DNA of 64,000 bases. Origin: Natrialba hulunbeirensis JCM 10989 (GTDB lineage Archaea > Halobacteriota > Halobacteria > Halobacteriales > Natrialbaceae). Shown here one piece after another: positions 17,418 through 25,845 of the stretch (positions are counted from its first letter, which is position 1; every line of letters begins with the position of its first letter). Below the pieces are notes generated by a model. That model was given only the letters and a program-made list of their open reading frames with translations, was not told where the DNA came from and made no database searches. The translations under genes were made by a program, and so were the position numbers. The stretch is taken from NCBI RefSeq assembly GCF_000337575.1, contig NZ_AOIM01000013.1, positions 62,001 to 126,000 of the forward strand, given 5' to 3'.

Positions 17418-19118
17418 CTACTCGTCAGTCACCGGGACGTCGACAACCGCAGGTCCCGCCGTCGTCAGTGCCTCTTCGAGTACCGACTCGAGTGCCCCCG
17501 GCTCTTCGACGGTCACTCCCGTCGCACCGTGGGCGGCGGCGCTCGCTGCGATGTCGACGGGCGGCTCGAAGTCGAAACCCTCGTACTCGTACTCGTCGGG
17601 GTCGCCGCCGAGCAGGTTCGCCGTGTTCTCTTTCAGGATCCGGTAGTTGCGGTTGTCGGGAACGACGACGGTGAGGTCGAGGTCGTTTCGCACCGCCGTG
17701 TACAGCGTCTGTGGGTAGTACAGGTACGAGCCGTCGCCGACGTAGCCGAGCACCGAGCGGTCGCCGCCGGCTTCCTGCTCTGCGACCGCAGCGCCCACGC
17801 TGGCCGGCAGTCCGTAGCCGAGACCACCGCCTTTCGTGCCCAGCAACTGGTTGGCCTCGAACTCGAACTCGTCGAACAGCGGCGGCGACGCGGTGATGGC
17901 CTCGCTGACCACGAGTGCATCCGGTGCGACGCTGTCGAACGCCCGAGCGAGCCCTGCCTTCGTCAGCAGACCGTCGATCGTCTCGGGGGCCGGCTCGGTG
18001 TCGTGTGCGTTCGCCCAGTCGCGGACGGACTCGAGTCGCCGCTCGCGTTCGCCGTCGTCGACAGCGTCGCTGACACGATCGGCGAGATCCGAAAGGACCG
18101 CTGTGGGGTCGCCGATCACCGCAGTCTCTGCGGGCGCGTGCTTGCCGAGTTCCCACGCGTCGGGCGAGATGTGGATCCGCGTTGCCTCGTCGGGCACGAG
18201 TTGAGTCGTCGGCCGCGTCACTGTCGTGTTCGTCGAACAGCCGACGAAGACGAGCGTGTCGGTGTCCATTGCGGCGGCCGAGCCGGGCGCTTTCGTCGAG
18301 AGTGCGCCCTGCCACTGGTCGTGATCCGTCGAGAAGTTCGCCTCGTAGGCGAGGATTTCGTTGTGGACGCGCGCCCCTGCTGCTTCGGCGAGGTCGACTG
18401 CGGCCTCGACCGCTGCCGGGCCGCTGCGCCCGATCTCGTCGCCGAGGACGAAGACGGGTTCGTCGGCGTCGGCGAGGGCTGCGGCTGCCTCCTGAATCGC
18501 CGCCTCGTCACCGCGGCCCGCCGTCGGAATCCGACCGAGCGGCTCCGGTGAGGCTGTCGTCTCCTCCGTCTGCACGTCGACGGGAATGGCAAGGAAAACA
18601 GGCCCCGTCGGCGGCGTCAGCGCGGTTCGGACGGCCCGACGAACCATCGTCGGCAGCGCGTCGACGTGTTTCACCTCGGCGCTCCACTTCGTGAACGGCT
18701 CGGCCATCTCGACGAGGTCGCCGCTGAGGATCGGCTCCTCCTGCTGGTAGTCCCGGCTGTGGGTTCCCGACGTGACCAGCAGCGGCGCGCCCGAGACATC
18801 CGCGTTGTAGAGGTTCCCCAGCCCGTGTGCCAATCCGCCGGCAAGGTGGAGGTTCGCGACACCGAGCGGGAGCACGTTGCCGGCATCGCGATCATCAGTA
18901 CCAGTTGCCGATTCGTTCGCGTGATGCCGCCGCCGCATTGCATACCCCGCCGCCGCTCCCACCGCAACGTCCTCGTGCAAGCCGAGTACGTACTCGAGTT
19001 CACTCTCGACGAGCGACTGCATGAGCGGGAGTTCGGTGGTACCGGGATTGCCGAACAGGGTCGTGACGCCGTACGATTCGAGACTGTCGATGAAGAGATC
19101 AGCACCCGTCGCTACCAT
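17418..19118 (-). CDS. thiamine-diphosphate-dependent enzyme (benzoylformate decarboxylase / acetolactate synthase-like)
   Basis: A 566-residue three-domain ThDP enzyme. The N-terminal Pyr domain has LFGNPGTTELP and the catalytic Glu in GLHEDVAVGAAAGYA. A central domain has LVFVGCSTN. The C-terminal PP domain has YVGDGSYLYYPQTLYTA, the GDG and Asn of the ThDP/Mg motif (VVPDNRNY). It resembles benzoylformate decarboxylase-type proteins more than the catalytic subunit of acetolactate synthase, and no small regulatory subunit is adjacent. Probably a 2-oxoacid decarboxylase/carboligase; substrate unknown. A TATA element lies 24-32 nt before the ATG. Confidence 0.86.
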   Translation of the reverse strand: MVATGADLFIDSLESYGVTTLFGNPGTTELPLMQSLVESELEYVLGLHEDVAVGAAAGYAMRRRHHANESATGTDDRDAGNVLPLGVANLHLAGGLAHGLGNLYNADVSGAPLLVTSGTHSRDYQQEEPILSGDLVEMAEPFTKWSAEVKHVDALPTMVRRAVRTALTPPTGPVFLAIPVDVQTEETTASPEPLGRIPTAGRGDEAAIQEAAAALADADEPVFVLGDEIGRSGPAAVEAAVDLAEAAGARVHNEILAYEANFSTDHDQWQGALSTKAPGSAAAMDTDTLVFVGCSTNTTVTRPTTQLVPDEATRIHISPDAWELGKHAPAETAVIGDPTAVLSDLADRVSDAVDDGERERRLESVRDWANAHDTEPAPETIDGLLTKAGLARAFDSVAPDALVVSEAITASPPLFDEFEFEANQLLGTKGGGLGYGLPASVGAAVAEQEAGGDRSVLGYVGDGSYLYYPQTLYTAVRNDLDLTVVVPDNRNYRILKENTANLLGGDPDEYEYEGFDFEPPVDIAASAAAHGATGVTVEEPGALESVLEEALTTAGPAVVDVPVTDE

Positions 19119-19141
19119 AGCGCTATCTCTCGATGGCAGTT

Positions 19142-19150
19142 CCTTATAGG
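19142..19150 (-). promoter_or_regulatory. TATA element of the ThDP-enzyme gene
   Basis: On the minus strand this reads cctataagg, centred about 28 nt before ATG 19118. The spacing predicts an almost leaderless mRNA. Confidence 0.5.
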
Positions 19151-19266
19151 GATATCACGGATGGCCTGACGTATCTCTGCGGGGTCACAATGCGGGGTCA
19201 CGAGCGGCTTCCCGAACGGCGCGTGGAAGCGAAACCTTGAATCAACGCGCTTGCAAACCTCCGGCC

Positions 19267-19551
19267 ATGAGTGACGAGGACGATTCCGAGCCGGCCGTCG
19301 AACTCGGCGAGCACGTACCCGTTGAGGGCGCACCCCTCGCTCGCGTGAGTTCGCGACTGACCTGGCCGAAAGAACGCAGCGAGGTCGACCGCATGGAAGG
19401 TGACAGCGTCATCCGCACGCCCGAGGGCCCGGTCGAACTCTCGACGGTACTCGAGTCGGTCGACGAGACCTACTTCCAGCGTCGTCAGGAGTTCGAGTCC
19501 CACGTGCGCGACGTGATCGGAACCGGTCCGGTCCCGACCGCGGACGAGTAA
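19267..19551 (+). CDS. DUF5789 family protein
   Basis: The 94-residue acidic protein matches the haloarchaeal DUF5789 family from memory, with PLARVSSRLTWPKERSEV and a C-terminal helix HVRDVIGTGPVPTADE. There is a VIRTPEGPVELSTVLESV segment typical of the family. No function is known. It ends 6 bases before the CPBP-like gene, so the two probably form a transcription unit divergent from the ThDP enzyme. Confidence 0.78.
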   Translation: MSDEDDSEPAVELGEHVPVEGAPLARVSSRLTWPKERSEVDRMEGDSVIRTPEGPVELSTVLESVDETYFQRRQEFESHVRDVIGTGPVPTADE

Positions 19552-19557
19552 CGACTC

Positions 19558-20265
19558 GTGGCGACCGAGGACGACCGGCCCGTTGCCGGCCTGCTCGGCT
19601 GGGTTCGCGACCAGACGGATCGCCTCTCCTGGTTTCAGAAATCGCTGCTGACCGGCGCGGTGCTCACGCTGCTGTGGATGCACTACGTCCCCGGCGAGCT
19701 CGACCGCCGCGTCGTCGTCGACAGTATCCTGTTGATCGGCGGCCCGCTCACGCTCGGTCTGACACATGGCCGCCACATCGGCTGGAATATCAACCGCGTC
19801 GCCGTCCGCAACGCGGTCTTGCTCTCGATGTTCGTCCTCCCCTTCTACCTCGTCGGTTCGACGCTGCCGACGATTCGCGAGTTCTATCCGATGTGGGAAA
19901 CTTCGACCGCGCCCGGCGAGTTCATCCCGCACGCGTTTCAGCTGTTCATGCTCGCGCTCGCCGCCGAAACCTACTACCGCGGCCTGCTCTGTGTCGGCGT
20001 CAAGGATATCGGCTTCAAGGCGGTGTTCATCAGCCCCATCGTCTACATGATCCACCACGCCTCGAAGCCACCGATCGAGTTCCTCCTGTCGGGGCCGACA
20101 GACGTCCTCTTCGGCGCAGTCGACTACAAATCGAACTCGATCCTCCCCTCCGTCATCGCCCACGGGGTCGGCCTCGTCCTCCTCGACTGGCTCGTCCTCC
20201 ACGACCCGCTGTTCGATCCGGGGCTGTTCCTCGGGGTACTCGAGTGGTCACCCATCCCGCTGTAA
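19558..20265 (+). CDS. CPBP-like intramembrane metalloprotease-family protein
   Basis: The 235-residue protein has about six membrane helices. It carries the CPBP landmarks AAETYYRGLL (the EExxxR motif with first Glu replaced by Ala), IVYMIHHASKP (FxxxH equivalent) and SVIAHG (third motif His). The ExxxR and both His are kept, so fold assignment is good but protease activity is uncertain. It starts at GTG 19558, six bases after DUF5789, with no ATG nearby. Confidence 0.72.
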   Translation: MATEDDRPVAGLLGWVRDQTDRLSWFQKSLLTGAVLTLLWMHYVPGELDRRVVVDSILLIGGPLTLGLTHGRHIGWNINRVAVRNAVLLSMFVLPFYLVGSTLPTIREFYPMWETSTAPGEFIPHAFQLFMLALAAETYYRGLLCVGVKDIGFKAVFISPIVYMIHHASKPPIEFLLSGPTDVLFGAVDYKSNSILPSVIAHGVGLVLLDWLVLHDPLFDPGLFLGVLEWSPIPL

Positions 20266-20330
20266 CGTGGCCTGCTTCCCAGACCCTCGTCGACCCAACT
20301 GCTTTTCATCGCCGAGTGCGAATCGACTGT

Positions 20331-20795
20331 ATGTCACTCCCCGTCGACCCCGCGACGATCGACCCGGACGCGTACGGCGAAAAACAGGCCGTACTCGAGA
20401 TGGATCACGAGGAGGCAGTCGAGTTCGTCCGTGAGGTCTGTACTGACTGTGGCTTCGGGATTCCCGTCGAGTTCTCGCCCTCCGAACTGCTGAACGAGAA
20501 GGTCGATGCGGACCGCGATCCGTACTACGTGCTCGGTGCCTGCAACCCCGAGATTGCGAATAAGGCACTCGACGAGACCAAACGGATCGGTGGGCTGTTC
20601 CCCTGCAACGTGATCGTCTGGGAGGAGGAGCCGGGGCGCCAGCGCGTCTACCACGTCTCGATTATGAAGATCGCGCGGTTGCTCGGCACCGCACCGGACA
20701 ACGAGGCCTGGGACGAGATTCTCGACGAAACCGGCGAACTCACCGAGACACTGTTCGAGGAACTCGAGTCCGCTGACGCCGCCGTCTCGGCGTAA
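20331..20795 (+). CDS. DUF302 family protein
   Basis: The 154-residue protein matches DUF302: VREVCTDCGFGIPVEFSPSELL, YYVLGACNPEIANKAL and PCNVIVWEEEPGRQRVYHVSIMKI. Family members are small soluble alpha/beta proteins of unknown function, sometimes linked to metal or redox stress. The CTDC pair is not generally conserved to my knowledge. Start ATG 20331. Same strand as the CPBP gene with 65 bases between. Confidence 0.85.
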   Translation: MSLPVDPATIDPDAYGEKQAVLEMDHEEAVEFVREVCTDCGFGIPVEFSPSELLNEKVDADRDPYYVLGACNPEIANKALDETKRIGGLFPCNVIVWEEEPGRQRVYHVSIMKIARLLGTAPDNEAWDEILDETGELTETLFEELESADAAVSA

Positions 20796-20856
20796 TTCGC
20801 ACTGCCAGCCTACGTTTTCATCTATTGTCCATCAGTCACAAAATACCAAGACTTAC

Positions 20857-21984
20857 GTGTCAGACGCATCACGTAGCCCCATGGACGTTCGAACCGCCGC
20901 CTTCGCCCTCCTCCTCCTCGTCCTCGCCGCAATTGCTGCCCTGATGGTCGCACCGCTGCTCCAGTACGTGATGGGTGCTGCGCTCCTCGCGTTCATCCTC
21001 TATCCGGCCTATGAGCGACTCGAACCCAGACTCGGAACGCGACCCAGTGCACTCCTGTTGACTGTTGTCGCAATCGTCGGCGCGATTGTCCCCCTCTTGC
21101 TCGTTTCTCTGATCGTTCTCGATACCGTCGTCTCGTTTCTCGTCGGCTTCGACGCCGCTGGCTCTATCGAGGAGCTCCGAACGATCGCAGAGGACGACTT
21201 CGGTATCGACACCGAACAGATTCAGTCACTCGAAACTGCCGTCGTCGAGGAACTCGAAGACTCGGTCGCGGGTGCACTCGAGTTAGCCCTGTTCGAACTC
21301 GTTGGCCTCCTCAACCGCGGGATCGAGATGGGAATCGGGCTGCTCGTGTTCATCTTCTTGCTGTATTACCTGCTCGCTGACGGCGACACCTTCCTCGCCT
21401 GGCTGCGCGATGTCGTCCCGCTCAAAGACCACATTCGTGAGGAGCTATTCACCGAGATCAACGTCGTGACCTGGGCGGTGATCAAGAGTCACGTGCTCGT
21501 CGCGGTGATCGAGGGATTGCTCGGTGGACTCGGCTTCTACCTGCTCGGCGTGCCGAACGTCGCCTTCTGGACGGTGATCATGATCATCGTCTCCTTCCTG
21601 CCGGCGATCGGCGTCTGGCTCGTCTGGGGGCCCGCGGTGGGCTACCTGCTGATGACCGCGAGTCCGGTGAGTGCGGTCGCGCTGTTGCTCTACGGAATTA
21701 CGGTCCTCTCGCTGGTTGATAACTACCTCCGGGCGTACGTCGTCGACCGCGGTTCCGGGCTCCATCCTGCGGTGGTTATCGTCGGTGTCATCGGCGGGAT
21801 CTACCTGCTCGGCATCATGGGGCTATTCCTCGGCCCGGTCCTGCTTGCCGTGTTCAAAGCGGGACTGAACGTGTTCAACAAAACGTCGCTATCGGTGGGG
21901 CAATACAGCGACACCGATGACGCACAGTCGTCCGGAGCCAAGCCGACCGGGTCAGGTGCAACGACCCCAGAGGCAACCGACTGA
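20857..21984 (+). CDS. AI-2E family transporter
   Basis: A 375-residue polytopic protein with about eight helices in the PF01594 pattern: paired N-terminal helices, a central soluble segment, then IFLLYYLLADGDTFLAWLRDVVPL and EGLLGGLGFYLLGVPNVAFWTVIMIIVSFLPAIG. Members export autoinducer-2 in some bacteria or act as Na+/H+ antiporters, so substrate is open. GTG 20857 is the longest sensible start; ATG 20881 would remove eight residues. Confidence 0.88.
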   Translation: MSDASRSPMDVRTAAFALLLLVLAAIAALMVAPLLQYVMGAALLAFILYPAYERLEPRLGTRPSALLLTVVAIVGAIVPLLLVSLIVLDTVVSFLVGFDAAGSIEELRTIAEDDFGIDTEQIQSLETAVVEELEDSVAGALELALFELVGLLNRGIEMGIGLLVFIFLLYYLLADGDTFLAWLRDVVPLKDHIREELFTEINVVTWAVIKSHVLVAVIEGLLGGLGFYLLGVPNVAFWTVIMIIVSFLPAIGVWLVWGPAVGYLLMTASPVSAVALLLYGITVLSLVDNYLRAYVVDRGSGLHPAVVIVGVIGGIYLLGIMGLFLGPVLLAVFKAGLNVFNKTSLSVGQYSDTDDAQSSGAKPTGSGATTPEATD

Positions 21985-22010
21985 CGCACCAGGGAGGCTC
22001 GTCTGACCGA

Positions 22011-22469
22011 TCAGCGGTGGTCCGGATCCTGGCTGCTGGGTTCGTTCTCGCGGTCGGTCCGATCGGCCGCGGACGTGTCACGGTTGTCGTCACGCTGCCC
22101 GCTCTCGTCGTCTCGCTCGTTCCTTCCGCTCTTTGCGCTCCCATGGCTCCACTCGTTCTCTGCGCCCTCAGTACGCTCCGTGTCCTCCGCGCCCTCTGCA
22201 CTCTCTACACCGTCCACACTCCCCTCACCCTCGAGTTCCTCGAGTTCGTCGAGATACTGCTCGGCGTCGTACCTCACGTACCCCGTATAGAGAAAGATGA
22301 GCGCAAAGAGGATCAGCGGGACGCCAAAGAGCATGAAAAGCGCCGCCAGGATCGTCCCGAGGTCGGACGGGAGTGATGCGGGTGCAAGAATGTTCGCAGG
22401 AATCACTGTCAGTACGGACGCGAAGAGAGACGAAAACGAAGACGTGAGCGTGACTGGAAGCGCAACCAT
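22011..22469 (-). CDS. small membrane protein with acidic low-complexity tail
   Basis: The 152-residue protein has a hydrophobic N-terminus with one strong and one weaker membrane helix (residues about 5-30 and 38-65, SDLGTILAALFMLFGVPLILFALIFLYTG). The C-terminal 85 residues are hydrophilic, rich in Glu/Gly/Asp/Arg and low in complexity. No family recognised. It is convergent with the AI-2E-type gene. Confidence 0.6.
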   Translation of the reverse strand: MVALPVTLTSSFSSLFASVLTVIPANILAPASLPSDLGTILAALFMLFGVPLILFALIFLYTGYVRYDAEQYLDELEELEGEGSVDGVESAEGAEDTERTEGAENEWSHGSAKSGRNERDDESGQRDDNRDTSAADRTDRENEPSSQDPDHR

Positions 22470-22896
22470 ACTGCAGTGGAGTCACCGTTCCGGCAAAGGC
22501 GTTCCCCTGTGTATGCGCCTGCCCTGGCGTTCGATGACTCACTGAACACGCGCTGACGAGCATCGGTGGAAGTCCGTGATGCTGGGAATTCGCTCCCGCA
22601 AGTGCGTGTCTTCCAGGCGCTCCCCTGCAAGCACCCACATACATACGCGAGGACGAGTTAGTAGGGCAAGGAATGAGATGGCGGTTCGTGCCGGCACGCA
22701 ATTGGGCTGCTAGCTGCTTGCACACGTGCCTCACCACCGACATAATCACCCTACAGCGCAACACTAACTGTTTCGACACTGTTGCCAGACGGCATCAGCA
22801 ACAGTATCAGAATCAGATCCACAATCGCAATCGCAACCACACCCACAGTCACAGTCACAGCCAGAGCCACACCCACAACCGCAATCAACACCCCCG
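22470..22896. other. 427-base intergenic region with simple repeats
   Basis: It lies between two divergent membrane-protein genes, so it should hold both promoters. From about 22795 to 22896 the plus strand is a run of imperfect hexanucleotides (variants of cacagt, caatcg, cacacc) up to the next ATG. I found no convincing ORF, tRNA or insertion-sequence end. Confidence 0.5.
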
Positions 22897-24198
22897 ATGA
22901 ACCGCCGCCATCTCCTGCTCATCGGCCTCCTCGTGCTCGCCGCCAGCTACCTGATCGCCGGCGGGATCATCGACCCGACGGGCGATCCAGACGACCCCGA
23001 GACGATCGATCGAGACCAGTTAGTCCAACCCGCAGAGAACGGCAGCTACGTCTGGCCCTATACCAGTCGCGACCGCTCCATCGACGAACGAACCCTCGCG
23101 ATCAACCTCATCGTCCACGGCCCCGACGAGCAGGTCCAACAAACGCTCGTTGACCAGGAGGAACTCGAGTGGGAAGAGCTCGATCTCGAGGCAGAAGAGG
23201 AACCGGAGATGTACGAGGACGCCGACGACTCGATCCGGTGGGACGACGCTCACGGCTCGACGCGGTACACCTACGTCGATACCGAACCCCACGGCGGCCA
23301 GCCTGTCTGGATCGAGGAGAGTTACCAGCTTCACACGGGCACGTACCTCGGAAGTCGGTATCACATCCGGGCGTACACGACGGAGCAGGACGAGTGGACT
23401 GTGATGCAGGTCCACGAGGAGTACTTCGACCTGTTCCGGCTTCGACACTCAGTGACCGATATTCAGGGATCACAGAACGCACTCGAGGCGGAGTTTCTCG
23501 ACGAGCCGTACGTCGAGGAGGTTCGACGCGAGTATCACGGGACCCACCAGGGCTGGAACGACGGGTGGGTCTCGGTCGTCGAGTTGGCGGCCATCGGTCC
23601 CACCGTAGCGGGACTTCTCTTCGGCATCGGTGGCCTGCTTGGTCTGATCGGCGGCGAAACAACGCGTGGAATCGTTCGCGGGACGCGAACGATGCTCAGG
23701 TGGGCCTACCGGAACAGTCGCGGCTTCGTCCTCGTCGGCGCACTCACTGGACTTGTGGTCGGCGTTCGGGCTGCTGGCCTCGCCGTGGAAGCGGCGGTGC
23801 CGTGGATCACGCCGCAGGCGTTCGTCGGCGTGCTGTATCCGGCGCTGGTGGTCGGCTTACCGGTGGTGACGATCGTACTCACGCAGCCACTCGAGCGAGC
23901 AACTCGATTCCTCAGACTCCAGCGTATCGCGAGTTGGCTCGGGCGGCCGCTCGAACCCCAGTCAGCGTTCACATTCACGATCGTCGGCCTCGGGCTGGGA
24001 TTCGTCCTGGATATCGTCGGCATCGGGATCACGACGCTGCCGCTTCAGTTGTTGCTGCACCGACTCGGATTGATGTTCGCACTCGGGCTGCTCGCTGCTG
24101 GCTCCGCTCGCAGTGATGCTGAGGGTGCAGTGCTTTTCGGTATCGGGATGCTGGGATGGATCGTCGGACTCGCGATGCCACTGTTTGGCTACATCTGA
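22897..24198 (+). CDS. uncharacterised membrane protein with extracytoplasmic domain
   Basis: The 433-residue protein starts with a signal-anchor (HLLLIGLLVLAASYLIAGG). A soluble domain of about 200 residues follows, then about six membrane helices. The soluble domain (YLGSRYHIRAY, DEWTVMQVHEEYFD) is faintly like LssY C-terminal domains, but I cannot confirm this. No catalytic motif seen. It is convergent with nreA. Confidence 0.6.
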   Translation: MNRRHLLLIGLLVLAASYLIAGGIIDPTGDPDDPETIDRDQLVQPAENGSYVWPYTSRDRSIDERTLAINLIVHGPDEQVQQTLVDQEELEWEELDLEAEEEPEMYEDADDSIRWDDAHGSTRYTYVDTEPHGGQPVWIEESYQLHTGTYLGSRYHIRAYTTEQDEWTVMQVHEEYFDLFRLRHSVTDIQGSQNALEAEFLDEPYVEEVRREYHGTHQGWNDGWVSVVELAAIGPTVAGLLFGIGGLLGLIGGETTRGIVRGTRTMLRWAYRNSRGFVLVGALTGLVVGVRAAGLAVEAAVPWITPQAFVGVLYPALVVGLPVVTIVLTQPLERATRFLRLQRIASWLGRPLEPQSAFTFTIVGLGLGFVLDIVGIGITTLPLQLLLHRLGLMFALGLLAAGSARSDAEGAVLFGIGMLGWIVGLAMPLFGYI

Positions 24199-24227
24199 GC
24201 CACCGCAAGCCAGCAGTGAATCCCGCG

Positions 24228-25529
24228 TCAGTCGCCCTGGGAAAACGCGTTCAAATTCGTCTGCAACCCCGCCGCAAGCTCCGATTTGCGCTGTAAACGC
24301 GCGTGGGACACCGGCAGCTGCGTCGCAATCTCGCCGATCGCCTCGTGGAACGTCTCCGCCTCGCCGTACTGGCCGTCGAAGGCGTTTCGCACACTCTCTC
24401 GAACCTGCCAGACGCCAACGGGTGCCCAGTAGTCGTCCGACACCTCCCGGAGAACCAGACACTTCGCCTGCCGGCCGATCGACTCGAGGTACTCGAGTAC
24501 ACCCAATCGTGCCGCATAGTAGGCACCGGCGGTTTCCTCGACGTAGCTGGTGCGGCCCTCGTAGCCCTCGCTGGCGCTCTGGAGCCAGATGTCGCCGTCG
24601 CTATTTGGATTCCAGATGCTGCCAGGGGCTTTCATTTCGACGAGTTCGAACTCCCAGGTGCCGGGTGCGAGGACGACCCAGTAGCGGTTGCCCATGTACT
24701 CGTTGGCCCAGACCTGGACCTCGTCGATGCTCTGTTCGGTGCGGATGCGGCCGCGAAGGAACTGGCTGACAGTGTCGTCGACTGCAGTGATCGACCAGCG
24801 GGTGGGGACGAGGCGGCGCTGCTTGGCCTCACCGAGTGCGCCGGCCGACAGAATCGAGTTGATCTCGTAGACGTCGAAGCCGCGCCGGTAGAGATAGGTC
24901 ATCGCGCCCTGTGCCTGCCAGTCGTCGTCCTCTAGGGTTTTCTTGACCGGCTTCGGGACGTATGGGTTCTCCCGGAGCTCTGCGTTCCGGGCGTTGGCTC
25001 GCGGACCGCGCGGCGTTGCGACGTCGGTCCCCGCGTCGAGTCCGAGGTCGGGCGTGTCGTCGAGACCGATCTCGAGGTCGACCGGGTTGCCGGCGATGGC
25101 GACCTCGCGCTGGACGCCGACGAAGCCGTCCCAGGTGTCGTGAACGGAGGGCGTGAGACGGCTCGCAATGGAGGGTGAGTCGACGTTCGCGCGCTTGTTG
25201 GAGTTCAGTAAGCCGGTGCGGCGCTGGAGTACGTCGTCGATGGCGTACCCCTGCTGGTACCAGTTGCCGTCGGTGACGTACTCCTCGGCGTCGTCCTCGT
25301 CGCCGACCGGAGAGAGCACGCCGATCGGAATGTCGGGGTAGTTCGATCGACCGACGAAGATGGAGGGGGCAGTCGAGCCGACGAGAGTGTCGCCGCTCAG
25401 CGCGTCGTCGAAGCGGCGTTCGAACTCCTCGAGATGGTCCGTGATCGCGTAGGATTTTTCCTTTGCGAGGCGCCGTCGCTCGGCTTCCTCGTCGGGTTCG
25501 AGTTCCTCGATATAGTCGTCGAGGCGCAT
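24228..25529 (-). CDS. nreA: DNA repair protein NreA
   Basis: The 433-residue protein matches archaeal NreA: conserved APSIFVGRSNYPDIPIGVLSP near the N-terminus, PYVPKPVKKTLEDDDWQAQGAM, and WEFELVEMKAPGSIWN. In Haloferax NreA contributes to repair of mitomycin-C damage, probably through the PCNA clamp. The C-terminus LQTNLNAFSQGD fits a PCNA-interacting box (QxxLxxF), at the position where such boxes occur in this family. Length is typical. It is divergent from the metallophosphoesterase gene. Confidence 0.92.
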   Translation of the reverse strand: MRLDDYIEELEPDEEAERRRLAKEKSYAITDHLEEFERRFDDALSGDTLVGSTAPSIFVGRSNYPDIPIGVLSPVGDEDDAEEYVTDGNWYQQGYAIDDVLQRRTGLLNSNKRANVDSPSIASRLTPSVHDTWDGFVGVQREVAIAGNPVDLEIGLDDTPDLGLDAGTDVATPRGPRANARNAELRENPYVPKPVKKTLEDDDWQAQGAMTYLYRRGFDVYEINSILSAGALGEAKQRRLVPTRWSITAVDDTVSQFLRGRIRTEQSIDEVQVWANEYMGNRYWVVLAPGTWEFELVEMKAPGSIWNPNSDGDIWLQSASEGYEGRTSYVEETAGAYYAARLGVLEYLESIGRQAKCLVLREVSDDYWAPVGVWQVRESVRNAFDGQYGEAETFHEAIGEIATQLPVSHARLQRKSELAAGLQTNLNAFSQGD

Positions 25530-25845
25530 TCACTCACTGTAGGGGTGGCTGGGGTTTGAATGTTGAGTTGCACGGCGCTCCGCGGGCAGGCGGTGCGCGT
25601 CCCCAGCGAAATGTCAGAGGCACGGCCAGGCACTCCACCACCCATCGGGCACGCCGAAACCGGTGTTGGATCGGTTTCGGCAGAGTGTGGCACCAGGCCG
25701 CATCCGATGATTCGGCGTGGGGTATAAAATAGACGGCTGGGCGTTTTCTGGGTGAGAAACTCCGGCACGCAGCGGTGGTCCGACAGACAGAGCCGGATTC
25801 AGGACAGCACAGGCAGTTATTGTGGTTGCACACGAACAGGACTGC
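25530..25845. other. divergent intergenic region with perfect hairpin and TATA box
   Basis: This 316-base spacer separates nreA (minus) from the metallophosphoesterase gene (plus). It contains a perfect 10-bp inverted repeat (gccgaaaccg 25653-25662; cggtttcggc 25672-25681) with a 9-nt loop, and a strong plus-strand TATA box ggtataaaatag near 25720. The TATA box is about 115-125 nt before the start codon, so the leader would be unusually long, or a small RNA may be made. No ORF here has protein-like composition. Confidence 0.5.
25653..25681. repeat. perfect 10-bp inverted repeat (hairpin)
   Basis: Arms gccgaaaccg and cggtttcggc pair perfectly around the loop gtgttggat. It is either a transcribed stem-loop or a protein-binding palindrome; no U-run follows on either strand. 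Confidence 0.65.

Noticed and set aside
22795-22896. Replication origin or ORB-type repeat
   Set aside because: The hexanucleotides are degenerate and simple, with no conserved origin-box sequence and no Orc1/Cdc6 gene in the window.
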